Positions 46,998 through 55,019 of a stretch of DNA of 64,000 nucleotides are shown piece after piece. The position numbers were made by a program, and so were the translations under genes. The notes beneath the pieces are model-generated. The model was not told the DNA's origin. It saw only the letters and a program-made list of their open reading frames with translations, and did not search any database. The stretch is from positions 62,001-126,000 of the forward strand of contig NZ_JARRAG010000002.1 of NCBI RefSeq assembly GCF_029589435.1. Reading direction: 5' to 3'. Source of the stretch: Paludisphaera mucosa (lineage in GTDB: Bacteria; Planctomycetota; Planctomycetia; Isosphaerales; Isosphaeraceae). Position 1 is the stretch's first letter, and each line of letters opens with the position of its first letter.

Positions 46998-47770
46998 GGC
47001 CGCGCCGGCGGCTTGACGCCGACGTAGAGCGTGGCGATCCCGAAGGTCAGCGGGTGCATCTCCAGGTCGACCAGCCCGCGCGAGCCCATCAAGTCGAGCA
47101 GATCCTGACCGTCGGGGAATTCCAGGACCGTCTTGGGCAGATAGTGGTACGCGGAATCCTCGTTGGGCGCGACCGCCTGGCCGATCCGGGGGAGGATCTT
47201 GCGGAAGAACCCGAGGTAGATCGGCCCCAGGACGCGGCCCCGGGGGCGGGAGAACTCCAGGACGGCCACCTTGCCGCCGGGCCTCGCCGCGCGGATCAGC
47301 TCGTCGAGGCCGGCGACCGTGTCGCGCACGTTGCGGAGGCCGAACGCGACGCTGACCACGCCGAACGCGTCGCTGGGGACGGGCAGGTGCTGGGCGTCGC
47401 CCTCGACGAGGGTGATGCGGCCCTCGGCCCCGATCTTCCGTATCTTCTCGTCGCCGACGAGGAGCATCTCGCGGCAGAAGTCGGCCCCGACGATCGGCGA
47501 GCGTCCCTTCCCGGCCCTGTCGTACTCGATCGCCAGGTCGGCGGTGCCGGTGCAGCAGTCCAGAACCGGGTCGCCGGGCGTCGGGGGCACCGTCCGGGTC
47601 GTGAACCGCCGCCACGAGCGGTCGATGTTCAGGCTCAGCAGGTGGTTGAGCAGGTCGTACCGCTTGGCGATCGACGCGAACATCCGCCGGACGCGCTGGT
47701 TCGACTTGTCCTCGGACGATGACGGGGCGGCGGGGGCCGGCGGGGCCGTCGCGGGTTCGGATAGGGGCAC
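46994..47770 (-). CDS. menG: Demethylmenaquinone methyltransferase (UbiE/MenG)
   Basis: A SAM-dependent methyltransferase that performs the last step of menaquinone synthesis. FASIAKRYDLLNHLLSL at the N-terminus, VLDCCTGTADLA (motif I; Cys-Cys where Val-Gly-Cys is usual), DAQHLPVPSDAFGVVSVAFGLRN and VAVLEFSRP define the UbiE/MenG family. The start is uncertain: GTG 47770 gives 258 residues with a short Pro/Ala leader, and TTG 47812 is also possible. Codons further upstream lose the GC-rich third-position pattern and are probably non-coding. It is the first gene of the MenG-UbiX-SDR-UbiA operon. Confidence 0.88.
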   Translation of the reverse strand: MPLSEPATAPPAPAAPSSSEDKSNQRVRRMFASIAKRYDLLNHLLSLNIDRSWRRFTTRTVPPTPGDPVLDCCTGTADLAIEYDRAGKGRSPIVGADFCREMLLVGDEKIRKIGAEGRITLVEGDAQHLPVPSDAFGVVSVAFGLRNVRDTVAGLDELIRAARPGGKVAVLEFSRPRGRVLGPIYLGFFRKILPRIGQAVAPNEDSAYHYLPKTVLEFPDGQDLLDLMGSRGLVDLEMHPLTFGIATLYVGVKPPARP

Positions 47771-47994
47771 GGGGCGTCGTCCGCTGGGGTCGTCGGGGTT
47801 GGGTGGAGACAAGTCATTGTTGCCTCGACACCGCCTCCCGACAAGTCGACGCGCGACCGCCGGCGGCCCCGCAGGTTCGCCCCAGACCTGAACCGAGATC
47901 GAAAATCGTCGTGGGTGCATCATGACGGCATAGGCTTCGCTAAGCTGAAGACGCATTCATCGACCTATTCAGAAATCCGTCCGACGAGGTGAAC

Positions 47995-49071
47995 GTGCCC
48001 GCGGCGACATCCCCCGCTTCTCGCAGGCTGATGTGGGCCGGCCTCGTCCTGGCCGCGACGACGGGGCTCGCGCCGGCCCGCGTCGGGGCCGGCCCGGACG
48101 GGCCGATCGCCGGGCCGCTCCGCCTGGAAGGGATCCACTGGCCGGGCGAAGGGGGCGCGCGGATCGAGATCTCGCTCGGGGTCTACCTGATCGACTTCGC
48201 GCGCATCAACCTGCGCGAAGAGTCGTTCGACATGGCGGCCTATCTCGACACCGCCTGGACCGACCCGACGCTGGTCCTCAAGCCCGAGGAACGGCGGGGC
48301 AAGGTCCGACGCTACCGGCCCGGCCAGATCTGGGCCCCGGCGCTCGAATTCGTCAACGCCGTCGAGCAGGTCAACGCCGAGCGCGAGGGGGACCTCTACG
48401 TGGACGACGACGGCCGGGTCGCCCAGCGGATCCGGTTCAGCCACAAGTTCCAGTCGCCGCTGCGGCTCAAGCGGTTCCCGTTCGACGAGCAGACGCTGAC
48501 CGTCGTGGTCTCGGCGTTCGACCCCTTCGCCAAGGACCTCAGGCTGATCATCGACCCCAAGAGGGTCGGCAAGCTGTCGGAAGCCTCGGTGACGGACTGG
48601 AACATCGAGGCGGTCTCGGCCCGCATCGAGCCCGACCGCGACGAGGGCCCGAGCGACGAGCGCCTGATGTTCGACGTGGACATCAGCCGGCGGTACACGT
48701 TCTACGTCTGGCGGGTCCTGCTGCCGATGAGTCTCCTGGTCGTGGCGTCCTGGATCGTCTTCTGGTTCGAGCCCACGAACCTCCAGCCCCAGGTCAGCAC
48801 CGGGCTGGCCATCCTCCTGTCGCTGGTCACGTTCACGTATGCGATCGACTTCTCGCTGCCGAAGGTGGCCTACCTGACCTTCATCGACCGCTACACGTTG
48901 ACCTCGTTCCTGTTCGTCCTCGCGGTCATCTTCTCGGTCTCGGCGATCCACGTGGTCATCCGCCGCGACGGGGTGGAGCGGGCGCTCAAGCTGCAAAAGG
49001 CGGCCCGATGGGTGTTCCCGCTGGCCTTCGTGATCTCGGGGCTCGCCGTCGCCGCGTTCTCGTTCGCCTGA
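47995..49071 (+). CDS. Bacterial pentameric ligand-gated ion channel homologue
   Basis: A 358-residue member of the Cys-loop receptor superfamily (GLIC/ELIC-type). After a signal peptide (~1-34) comes the beta-sandwich ligand-binding domain, with VYLIDFARINLREESFDM, YLDTAWTDP, WAPALEFVN and the loop FPFDEQTL. The two Cys of eukaryotic Cys-loops are absent, as in other bacterial members. Four helices follow: TM1 ~237-258, the pore-lining TM2 ~264-286, TM3 ~293-322 and TM4 ~339-358. The M3-M4 loop is only about 16 residues. GTG 47995 has GAGGTG 5 bases upstream; GTG 47989 is an alternative. It is divergent from menG and convergent with the metalloprotease gene. Ligand and ion selectivity are unknown. 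Confidence 0.9.
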   Translation: MPAATSPASRRLMWAGLVLAATTGLAPARVGAGPDGPIAGPLRLEGIHWPGEGGARIEISLGVYLIDFARINLREESFDMAAYLDTAWTDPTLVLKPEERRGKVRRYRPGQIWAPALEFVNAVEQVNAEREGDLYVDDDGRVAQRIRFSHKFQSPLRLKRFPFDEQTLTVVVSAFDPFAKDLRLIIDPKRVGKLSEASVTDWNIEAVSARIEPDRDEGPSDERLMFDVDISRRYTFYVWRVLLPMSLLVVASWIVFWFEPTNLQPQVSTGLAILLSLVTFTYAIDFSLPKVAYLTFIDRYTLTSFLFVLAVIFSVSAIHVVIRRDGVERALKLQKAARWVFPLAFVISGLAVAAFSFA

Positions 49072-49089
49072 TCGGCCCGGGAGTCCGCC

Positions 49090-50154
49090 TCAGGCCCGAA
49101 CGTCCGCCGCCCTCGGCCCCCAGCCCAGCTCGCCGGCGGTCAGGGGGTCGACGCGCAGTTCGGAGAGCCGCTCCGATTCCAGCCGCATGACGTCGCGGCG
49201 GGTCACGCTCCCGGGCGGGAAGCGGGAGAGGGGCCAGCCGTACTTGTCCTCGGCGCCGAAGAGGTGCATGACCTCGTGCGCCAGCACCCCCGCGCGAGGG
49301 ACGGGGGGTCGGATCAGGGGCTCGGTGAAGTTGGCCTGCCGGGCGTGGCAGAAGGCCAGGCTGACCCCGTCGAGTTCGGTCCGGTCGAGCGGCACGGCGT
49401 ACGACCGGCCCGCCAGCCGCAGGTGCAGCAGCCAGGCGACGGTCGCCCCGGGCAGTCGCGCGGCGACCTCCTGGACGAAGTCGACCGCGTCGCGGAACCC
49501 CAGCGTCGCCGCCGCCCGACTCATGATGGTCAGGGCGCGGGCCGTCGAGTCGGCCTCGAACAGGCCGACCTCCCCCCCGCTCTGCGCGACGACGACGTCG
49601 GTTTCGGGCGTGGGATCGCCGTCGACCTGGAAATAGACGTCCGCCAGACCCACCCCCAACGCCGCGCCGTAGCGGCCGGCCTGTTCTTCCATCCACCTCG
49701 CGGCGCGTCCCAGCGAGGCCAGGTGCCGGGCGATCTCCTCGTCGCTCCATGCCCGTCCGTCCGCCCCCACGAACAGCGAGACCAGCACGATCCGGCCCCG
49801 CAGCGGCGGGCACGCGACCCTCCGCCAGGGCATCGCCGGCCGCACCTCGGCCCGCTGGTCGTCTCGGAACGGCCCGAGGTACCGGAAGTAACGCGGAGCG
49901 TGGGGGTTGGGCTCCCGGGGCTCCATCGGGAGTTCGACCGGGCCGAGGGCCGGGTTCGCGATCGGCCCCCTCGCGACGCCGGTCGCCAGGGGCCGTGATT
50001 CGCGCCGGGCCCGGAGGATCAGCCGGATCAGCTCGACCGTCAGGAGGACGAGGCCCGCGCCGCCCAGGATCGCCCAGATTCGCAGATCCACCGGCTCCTC
50101 GGCGGCCCAGGCCAGCGGAGATGGGGCGTTCGGGGGGAATCCGACGGCGGGCAT
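49090..50154 (-). CDS. Membrane-anchored HEXXHXXGXXD zinc metalloprotease
   Basis: A 354-residue protein with one N-terminal transmembrane helix (~27-49, IWAILGGAGLVLLTVELI) and a large extracytoplasmic or cytoplasmic domain. The zinc site is H293-E294-V-M-H297-L-F-G300-A-E-D303. This is HEXXHXXGXXD, with Asp as a possible third ligand as in snapalysin-type peptidases. A Met-turn-like VTRRDVM follows. I do not recognise a named family. The start at ATG 50154 is chosen over TTG 50193. It is convergent with the ion-channel gene (18 bp) and divergent from the phosphoesterase gene. Confidence 0.68.
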   Translation of the reverse strand: MPAVGFPPNAPSPLAWAAEEPVDLRIWAILGGAGLVLLTVELIRLILRARRESRPLATGVARGPIANPALGPVELPMEPREPNPHAPRYFRYLGPFRDDQRAEVRPAMPWRRVACPPLRGRIVLVSLFVGADGRAWSDEEIARHLASLGRAARWMEEQAGRYGAALGVGLADVYFQVDGDPTPETDVVVAQSGGEVGLFEADSTARALTIMSRAAATLGFRDAVDFVQEVAARLPGATVAWLLHLRLAGRSYAVPLDRTELDGVSLAFCHARQANFTEPLIRPPVPRAGVLAHEVMHLFGAEDKYGWPLSRFPPGSVTRRDVMRLESERLSELRVDPLTAGELGWGPRAADVRA

Positions 50155-50274
50155 GGGGTCGTCTCGCGGGGGAAAGGGCGTCGCTCCCGGCAAATCGCCA
50201 TTTGAAGAGTCGGCCCGATGCGGTATCTATCTTTCGCGATGGAGCGTCGCCAGATCCAGGAGGGACGGCGGATC

Positions 50275-52245
50275 ATGCACGTTTGGAAGCGAGTCGGGTG
50301 GTGGGTCGTGTTGCCGACGCTGGCGTGCTGCGCCGGCTGCCGGGAATCCACGCCCGTCGAGAACCTGCCCGGCGTCCGCAAGTCCCTGGACGCCGTCGGC
50401 GTCCGGCTCAGCGCGGTCAAGTCGGAACGCGAGCTGACCGTCGCGGCCAGCCGACAGGCGAAGCTCCTCCCCTGGCTCCAGCGTTCCGAACGCGACGCCC
50501 TGGGACGCAACTCCGTACGATTCCAGGCCCCCGGCCCGGTGATGGTCGCCGTCGCCGCACCGCGAGGCTCGACGCCGTTCTGGGTGGGAGATCAGGGCTT
50601 CCGGCCGTCGGGCCTGACCTTCCAGGTCGAGGGCCGGCCGTGGGACGTCCACCGCAAGACGTTCCCTCCCGGCTGGGTCGGGCTGGGCGTCAACGGCCTG
50701 GATCGCTCCCCCGAGGAGCATTACGTCGCCTTCGTGCGCGCCGTCCCCGGACACCCGCCGCTCGCCGCCGACGCGCTCCAACTGGCTCCCGACCCGGACT
50801 TCGAATGGAAGGCGGTCGCCGCGCGCAACGGCGCCAGCGCCGCGAACGACGGCCGGCGGACGATCCGCGAGCTGCCCGCCGAGCTGGACGGCTCGATCCT
50901 GCTCCAGCCGGCGCACGACCGCCGCCACGGGGCCATGCTGGCCGGCGGCCGGGTCTGGAAGACGCACTCGCCCTCGGCCGACCAGCCCGACCAGGTCGTC
51001 ATCAGCCTGAGCGACGACCCGACGCGGCGGCTCGTGTGGAGCTGGCGGACCGCGCCCGACGTCGAGTCGAGCGTCGTCCGGATCGCCCCCGCGAAGTACC
51101 AGACTCCCGAGGACGACCCGACCTCCCCGCCCGACCTCGTCGGCATGCGGATCGTCGAGGGGGACTCCCGGCTGGTGCGCTCGCCCGGCCTGCTCAACGA
51201 CCCGGTCATCCGTCGCCACGCGGTGACCGTCGACGGCCTCGAGCCCGACACGATGTACTACTACTCCGTCGGCGACGGCGCCCCCCGCAACTGGGGCTCC
51301 TGGCGGACCGTCAAGACGGGCCCGACGCGGCCGAAACGGCTCGAGTTCCTCTACCTCGGCGACGCCCAGACCGGCTTCGAGGGCTGGGGCGCGCTCGTCA
51401 CCGCCGCCTTCCGCCGGCACCCGGGCATGGACTTCATCTTCCTGGCCGGCGACCTCGTCGACCGCGGCAACGAGCGGACCAACTGGGACCACTTCTTCCT
51501 CCGCGCCGCGCCCGTGTTCGACCGCGTGACCGTCATGCCCGCGGTCGGCAACCACGAATATCTCGACCAGGGCCCTCGGCTGTACAACGCCTTCTTCCGG
51601 CTTCCCCAGGACGGGCCGCCCGACACGACCGCGGGGTTGGTCTACAGCTTCCGCTACGGCGGCGCGTTCTTCGCCGTGCTCGACAGCACCGCGGCCGTCA
51701 TGAGCGAGACGCAGGCCCGCAAGCAGGCCGAGTGGCTCGACGAGGCCCTCGCGAACGCCCACGCCGACTGGAAGTTCGTGGTCTTCCACCACCCGATCTA
51801 CCCCTCGCACCCGACCCGCGACAACCCGGTCATCCGCGAGCACTGGGTCCCCGTGTTCGACCGCCACCACGTCGACATGGTCCTGCAAGGCCACGACCAC
51901 GCCTACCTCCGGACTCCCCCGATGCGCAATCATGAGCGCGTCTCGACTTCCGAAGAGGGCACGACCTACGTCGTCGCCGTCTCGGGCGACAAGTTCGTCC
52001 TGGACCAGCCCCCCCGCCCTTACATCGAGGTCGGCCGCACCGAGGTCTCGACCTACCAGACGATCGAGATCGACGAGCCCTCGCGCCGGCTGACCTTCCG
52101 CGCCTGGACGATCGACGGCGGCATCGCCGACTCGTTCGTCATCCAGAAGCCCGCCCCCGACCCCCGCCGCACGCTGGCGAAAGGGTCGTCCAACACCCAG
52201 GTCAAGCAAGTCGCCGGCTCCGACGACGCCCCGGACCGCCGCTGA
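50275..52245 (+). CDS. Purple-acid-phosphatase-like metallophosphoesterase, lipoprotein
   Basis: A 656-residue exported phosphoesterase. The leader ends with Cys residues (ACCAGC, 17-22) consistent with a lipobox. The N-terminal ~250 residues are unassigned, then a fibronectin-III-like domain (LVWSWRTAPDVESSVV, TVDGLEPDTMYYYSVGDG), as in purple acid phosphatases. The catalytic domain has GDAQTG, GDLVDRGN, GNHEY, HHPIYPS and GHDHAY, giving all five metal-binding blocks. GGAGGGA lies 9 bases before the ATG. It could release phosphate from esters at the cell surface. I saw no clear Pho box upstream. Confidence 0.88.
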   Translation: MHVWKRVGWWVVLPTLACCAGCRESTPVENLPGVRKSLDAVGVRLSAVKSERELTVAASRQAKLLPWLQRSERDALGRNSVRFQAPGPVMVAVAAPRGSTPFWVGDQGFRPSGLTFQVEGRPWDVHRKTFPPGWVGLGVNGLDRSPEEHYVAFVRAVPGHPPLAADALQLAPDPDFEWKAVAARNGASAANDGRRTIRELPAELDGSILLQPAHDRRHGAMLAGGRVWKTHSPSADQPDQVVISLSDDPTRRLVWSWRTAPDVESSVVRIAPAKYQTPEDDPTSPPDLVGMRIVEGDSRLVRSPGLLNDPVIRRHAVTVDGLEPDTMYYYSVGDGAPRNWGSWRTVKTGPTRPKRLEFLYLGDAQTGFEGWGALVTAAFRRHPGMDFIFLAGDLVDRGNERTNWDHFFLRAAPVFDRVTVMPAVGNHEYLDQGPRLYNAFFRLPQDGPPDTTAGLVYSFRYGGAFFAVLDSTAAVMSETQARKQAEWLDEALANAHADWKFVVFHHPIYPSHPTRDNPVIREHWVPVFDRHHVDMVLQGHDHAYLRTPPMRNHERVSTSEEGTTYVVAVSGDKFVLDQPPRPYIEVGRTEVSTYQTIEIDEPSRRLTFRAWTIDGGIADSFVIQKPAPDPRRTLAKGSSNTQVKQVAGSDDAPDRR

Positions 52246-52316
52246 CTTCGTGATCCAAGGCAAGTCGGAACTCCTGATCCGGCCGATGACGATCGCCCCG
52301 AATCCGCCGCTTCCCG

Positions 52317-52345
52317 TTGGACAAAGCGGCTCGGACCGTGTCCAA
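52317..52345. promoter_or_regulatory. Inverted repeat upstream of the DUF900 gene
   Basis: TTGGACA (52317-52323) and TGTCCAA (52339-52345) form a perfect 7-bp inverted repeat with a 15-base centre, about 100-130 bases before the start codon at 52446, in a 200-bp gap between same-strand genes. Possible operator; no known site is matched. Confidence 0.32.
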
Positions 52346-52445
52346 TGCGGATTACCCAGAGCCCGCAGAGCCCCGAAATCGAGGTCCCACGCTTCGGAAG
52401 GACTTCGCTAGGGACGACGGCACGTAGGCGACTCGCGGAGGCAGC

Positions 52446-54107
52446 ATGAGACGGCGTCGCTTCGGTCCTGGACCGATCCTCGTGGGGATGGTCGCGCTCC
52501 TCGGTTCGTCGTCGTTCGGCCAGCTCAGCCTGGCCCCGCCCCCCAGGGCCACCCTGCTCCGATTGACGCTGACCCCGAACGGCTCGCAGGATCCTCCGGG
52601 AGACCGGCTGACCGCGAGCATCCTGCTTTATCCGGGGATCGAGCGGGTGGACCTGCAAGTCCATGCGGTCGCGGAGACCCCGCCGGCCCCTCCTGGCACC
52701 CCGCCCACCCCGCCGAATTACCTCAAGGCCAGGGGGGAGGCGTTCCGGGGCCCGGAAGGCCGGTTCCGGATCGCGAGTTCGTCGGCCCGGCCGGGCGGCG
52801 GCGGCATCGTGGAGACGTCCATCGTCGTCCCGCACGCCGCCATCGACGTCGGCCCTGATGTCGGGTCGATGCGCTACACCCTGATGGGCAGGATCGGCGA
52901 AGACGAGGTGTTCTTCGCCTCCACCCGATGGATTCTGCCGCCGGGCCGCCGCCCCGCGACCGGTCCGGTCGTCCTCGACCTCCCCTCGCCCGTCGCGCCG
53001 GGGAAGACCATGCCCTCGCCCGGGGGCGAGGCCAAGACCTTCCCGGGGGCGCAGGCGCCCGCGGCCCCGACCCGGGTGGTCCCGCACGAGTCGCCGTTCG
53101 TCGAGCTGCACAAGCGATCGGTCCTGTTCGCCACGAACCGGAGGGTGAGGGCGGAGGCCGGCCCCCCCTCGGCGCGCTTCGGCGACGAACTCGGCGCGAC
53201 GCTCCGCTACGGCTCGTGCCTGGTGAACATCCCGCTGGAGTCGCACCAGCGCGGCAGGCTGGAGTTGCCGGGCCGTTTCAGCCGCCCCGACCCGGCGTTG
53301 TACTTCCTGATCGACGCCACGAACATGCTCGACGAACGGGGCTTTCGCGACATCATGCGGGGCGGCGACACCCGCGGCGACGCGCTCGTCTACGTCCACG
53401 GCTTCAACACGCCGTTCGACTTCGCGGTGGTGCGGCTGGCGCAGATCGTCCAGGACCTCAAATTCGCGGGGATCCCCATGGTCTTCAGCTGGCCGTCGCT
53501 GGGGTCGGCCTGGGATTACGGCCAGGATCAGGCGAACGCCGAGTGGAGCGTCAAGGACCTGACGACCGTCCTGAAGCAGGTCGTCGACGAGCGGGCGTCC
53601 CGGCCGGCGGCGTCGCGGGGCAAGGTCCACGTCATCGCCCACAGCCTGGGGAACCGCGTCACCCTGCGGGCGCTCGCCGCGCTCGACGCCCAGCTCCCGG
53701 CCGGATCCTCGCCGTTCGGGGAGATCGTCCTGGCGGCGCCGGACGTCTCGGTCGACGAGTTCACGCGGCTGCTCCCCGCGGCGAGGCGGCGTTCGGAACG
53801 GGTCTCGCTCTACTTCAACCCCAACGACAACGCCCTGCTCGCCTCCGAGATCCGCCACCCCGGCGAGCCCCGCGCGGGCCGCGCCGGCCTCTTCCTCGAC
53901 GGCCTGGACAGCATCGACGCCAGCCGGGCCGACACCTCGCTGCTCGGGCACGGATACTGGGCCGAGGTGAGGCCGTTGCTGGCCGACTTGCAGATCCTCA
54001 TCAACCTCGGCTGGCCCCCCGACCGCCGGGTCCCCACGCCCCTCGAAGCGATCACCGGCGCCCACCCCTACTGGGCCTTCCCCGCGGAGACGGCGTTCGG
54101 CCCCTGA
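52446..54107 (+). CDS. Exported DUF900-type alpha/beta hydrolase
   Basis: A 553-residue protein with a signal peptide (PILVGMVALLGSSSFG). Residues ~30-230 are a Pro-rich, beta-strand region without a recognised family. The C-terminal ~320 residues match the DUF900/COG4782 esterase family: VYVHGFNTPFDFAVVRL, MVFSWPSLGSAWDYGQD, the nucleophile Ser in IAHSLGNRV and LAAPDVSVDEF. KRSVLFATNRR precedes the domain, as is usual. GGAGGCAGC precedes the ATG. The substrate is unknown. Confidence 0.85.
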   Translation: MRRRRFGPGPILVGMVALLGSSSFGQLSLAPPPRATLLRLTLTPNGSQDPPGDRLTASILLYPGIERVDLQVHAVAETPPAPPGTPPTPPNYLKARGEAFRGPEGRFRIASSSARPGGGGIVETSIVVPHAAIDVGPDVGSMRYTLMGRIGEDEVFFASTRWILPPGRRPATGPVVLDLPSPVAPGKTMPSPGGEAKTFPGAQAPAAPTRVVPHESPFVELHKRSVLFATNRRVRAEAGPPSARFGDELGATLRYGSCLVNIPLESHQRGRLELPGRFSRPDPALYFLIDATNMLDERGFRDIMRGGDTRGDALVYVHGFNTPFDFAVVRLAQIVQDLKFAGIPMVFSWPSLGSAWDYGQDQANAEWSVKDLTTVLKQVVDERASRPAASRGKVHVIAHSLGNRVTLRALAALDAQLPAGSSPFGEIVLAAPDVSVDEFTRLLPAARRRSERVSLYFNPNDNALLASEIRHPGEPRAGRAGLFLDGLDSIDASRADTSLLGHGYWAEVRPLLADLQILINLGWPPDRRVPTPLEAITGAHPYWAFPAETAFGP

Positions 54108-54226
54108 GGGATTCTCCGGCCGGCGGAGGGTTGCCACGGCCTCGCCGCCGCGACACCATGGTGACGCACGGCCCGCGCCAGGGGCCGATCGCCCGGGACA
54201 CGAGCGACGCACCCAGGAGCCCCATC

Positions 54227-54979
54227 ATGTCGAAGACGCGATTCGCCCTCCTCGCCACCCTGGCCTTCGCGACGGCCCCCGCCGTCCGGGCCGGCGCCCC
54301 CGCCGACGGCGAGGGCTTCACCCCGCTGTTCAACGGCAAGGACCTCGCCGGCTGGACCGCGCCCGAGGGCGACGGCGGCCACTGGAAGGTCGTCGACGGC
54401 GCCATCGACTACGACGCCCTCAGCGAGGCCAAGGGGGACAAGAACCTCTGGACCGAGCGCGAGTACGGCGACTTCATCCTGAAGATCGACTGGCGGCTGA
54501 AGGAAGCCCCCTACATCAACAAGGGCATCCCCTACATCCTGCCCGACGGAACCCACGCCAAGGACATCCACGGCAAGGAGATGAAGCTCGCCCTGCCCGA
54601 CGCCGACTCGGGCGTCTTCCTCCGCGGCGACGGCAAGTACCAGGCCAACATCTGGTGCTGGCCCGTCGGCTCGGGCGAGATGTACGGCCTGCGCACCGAG
54701 GCTTCCACCTCCCCCGAGCTGCGCGCCGCCGTCACCCCCAAGCACCAGGCCGACAAGCCGATCGGCGAGTGGAACCATTTCGAGATCACCGTGAAGGGCA
54801 AGACGGTCACGACCGTACTCAACGGCGTCGTCGTCGTCGACAAGGCGACGATCCCCGACCTGCCCGCCAAGGGCCGCCTCGCCCTCCAGCACCACGGCGG
54901 CAAGAACAAGGCCGGCGAATGGGCGGGGCCGCCCAGCCTCGTCCAGTTCAAGAACATCGCGATCAAGACGCTGGACTGA
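54227..54979 (+). CDS. Exported DUF1080 (3-keto-disaccharide hydrolase-type) protein
   Basis: A 250-residue secreted protein of the DUF1080 family, which is expanded in planctomycetes. A signal peptide (FALLATLAFATAPAVRA, ~22 residues) is followed by GFTPLFNGKDLAGW, YGDFILKIDWRL, DSGVFLRG, WNHFEITVKGKTVTTVLNG and ALQHHGG, the usual concanavalin-like order. Related domains cleave 3-keto-glycosides; others are only carbohydrate-binding. No partner oxidoreductase lies next to it. It is followed 40 bp later by a HEAT-type lipoprotein gene. Confidence 0.9.
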   Translation: MSKTRFALLATLAFATAPAVRAGAPADGEGFTPLFNGKDLAGWTAPEGDGGHWKVVDGAIDYDALSEAKGDKNLWTEREYGDFILKIDWRLKEAPYINKGIPYILPDGTHAKDIHGKEMKLALPDADSGVFLRGDGKYQANIWCWPVGSGEMYGLRTEASTSPELRAAVTPKHQADKPIGEWNHFEITVKGKTVTTVLNGVVVVDKATIPDLPAKGRLALQHHGGKNKAGEWAGPPSLVQFKNIAIKTLD

Positions 54980-55019
54980 CCCGGGACCCGGCCGCCCGAG
55001 CCTCGACACGGACCTGAAC

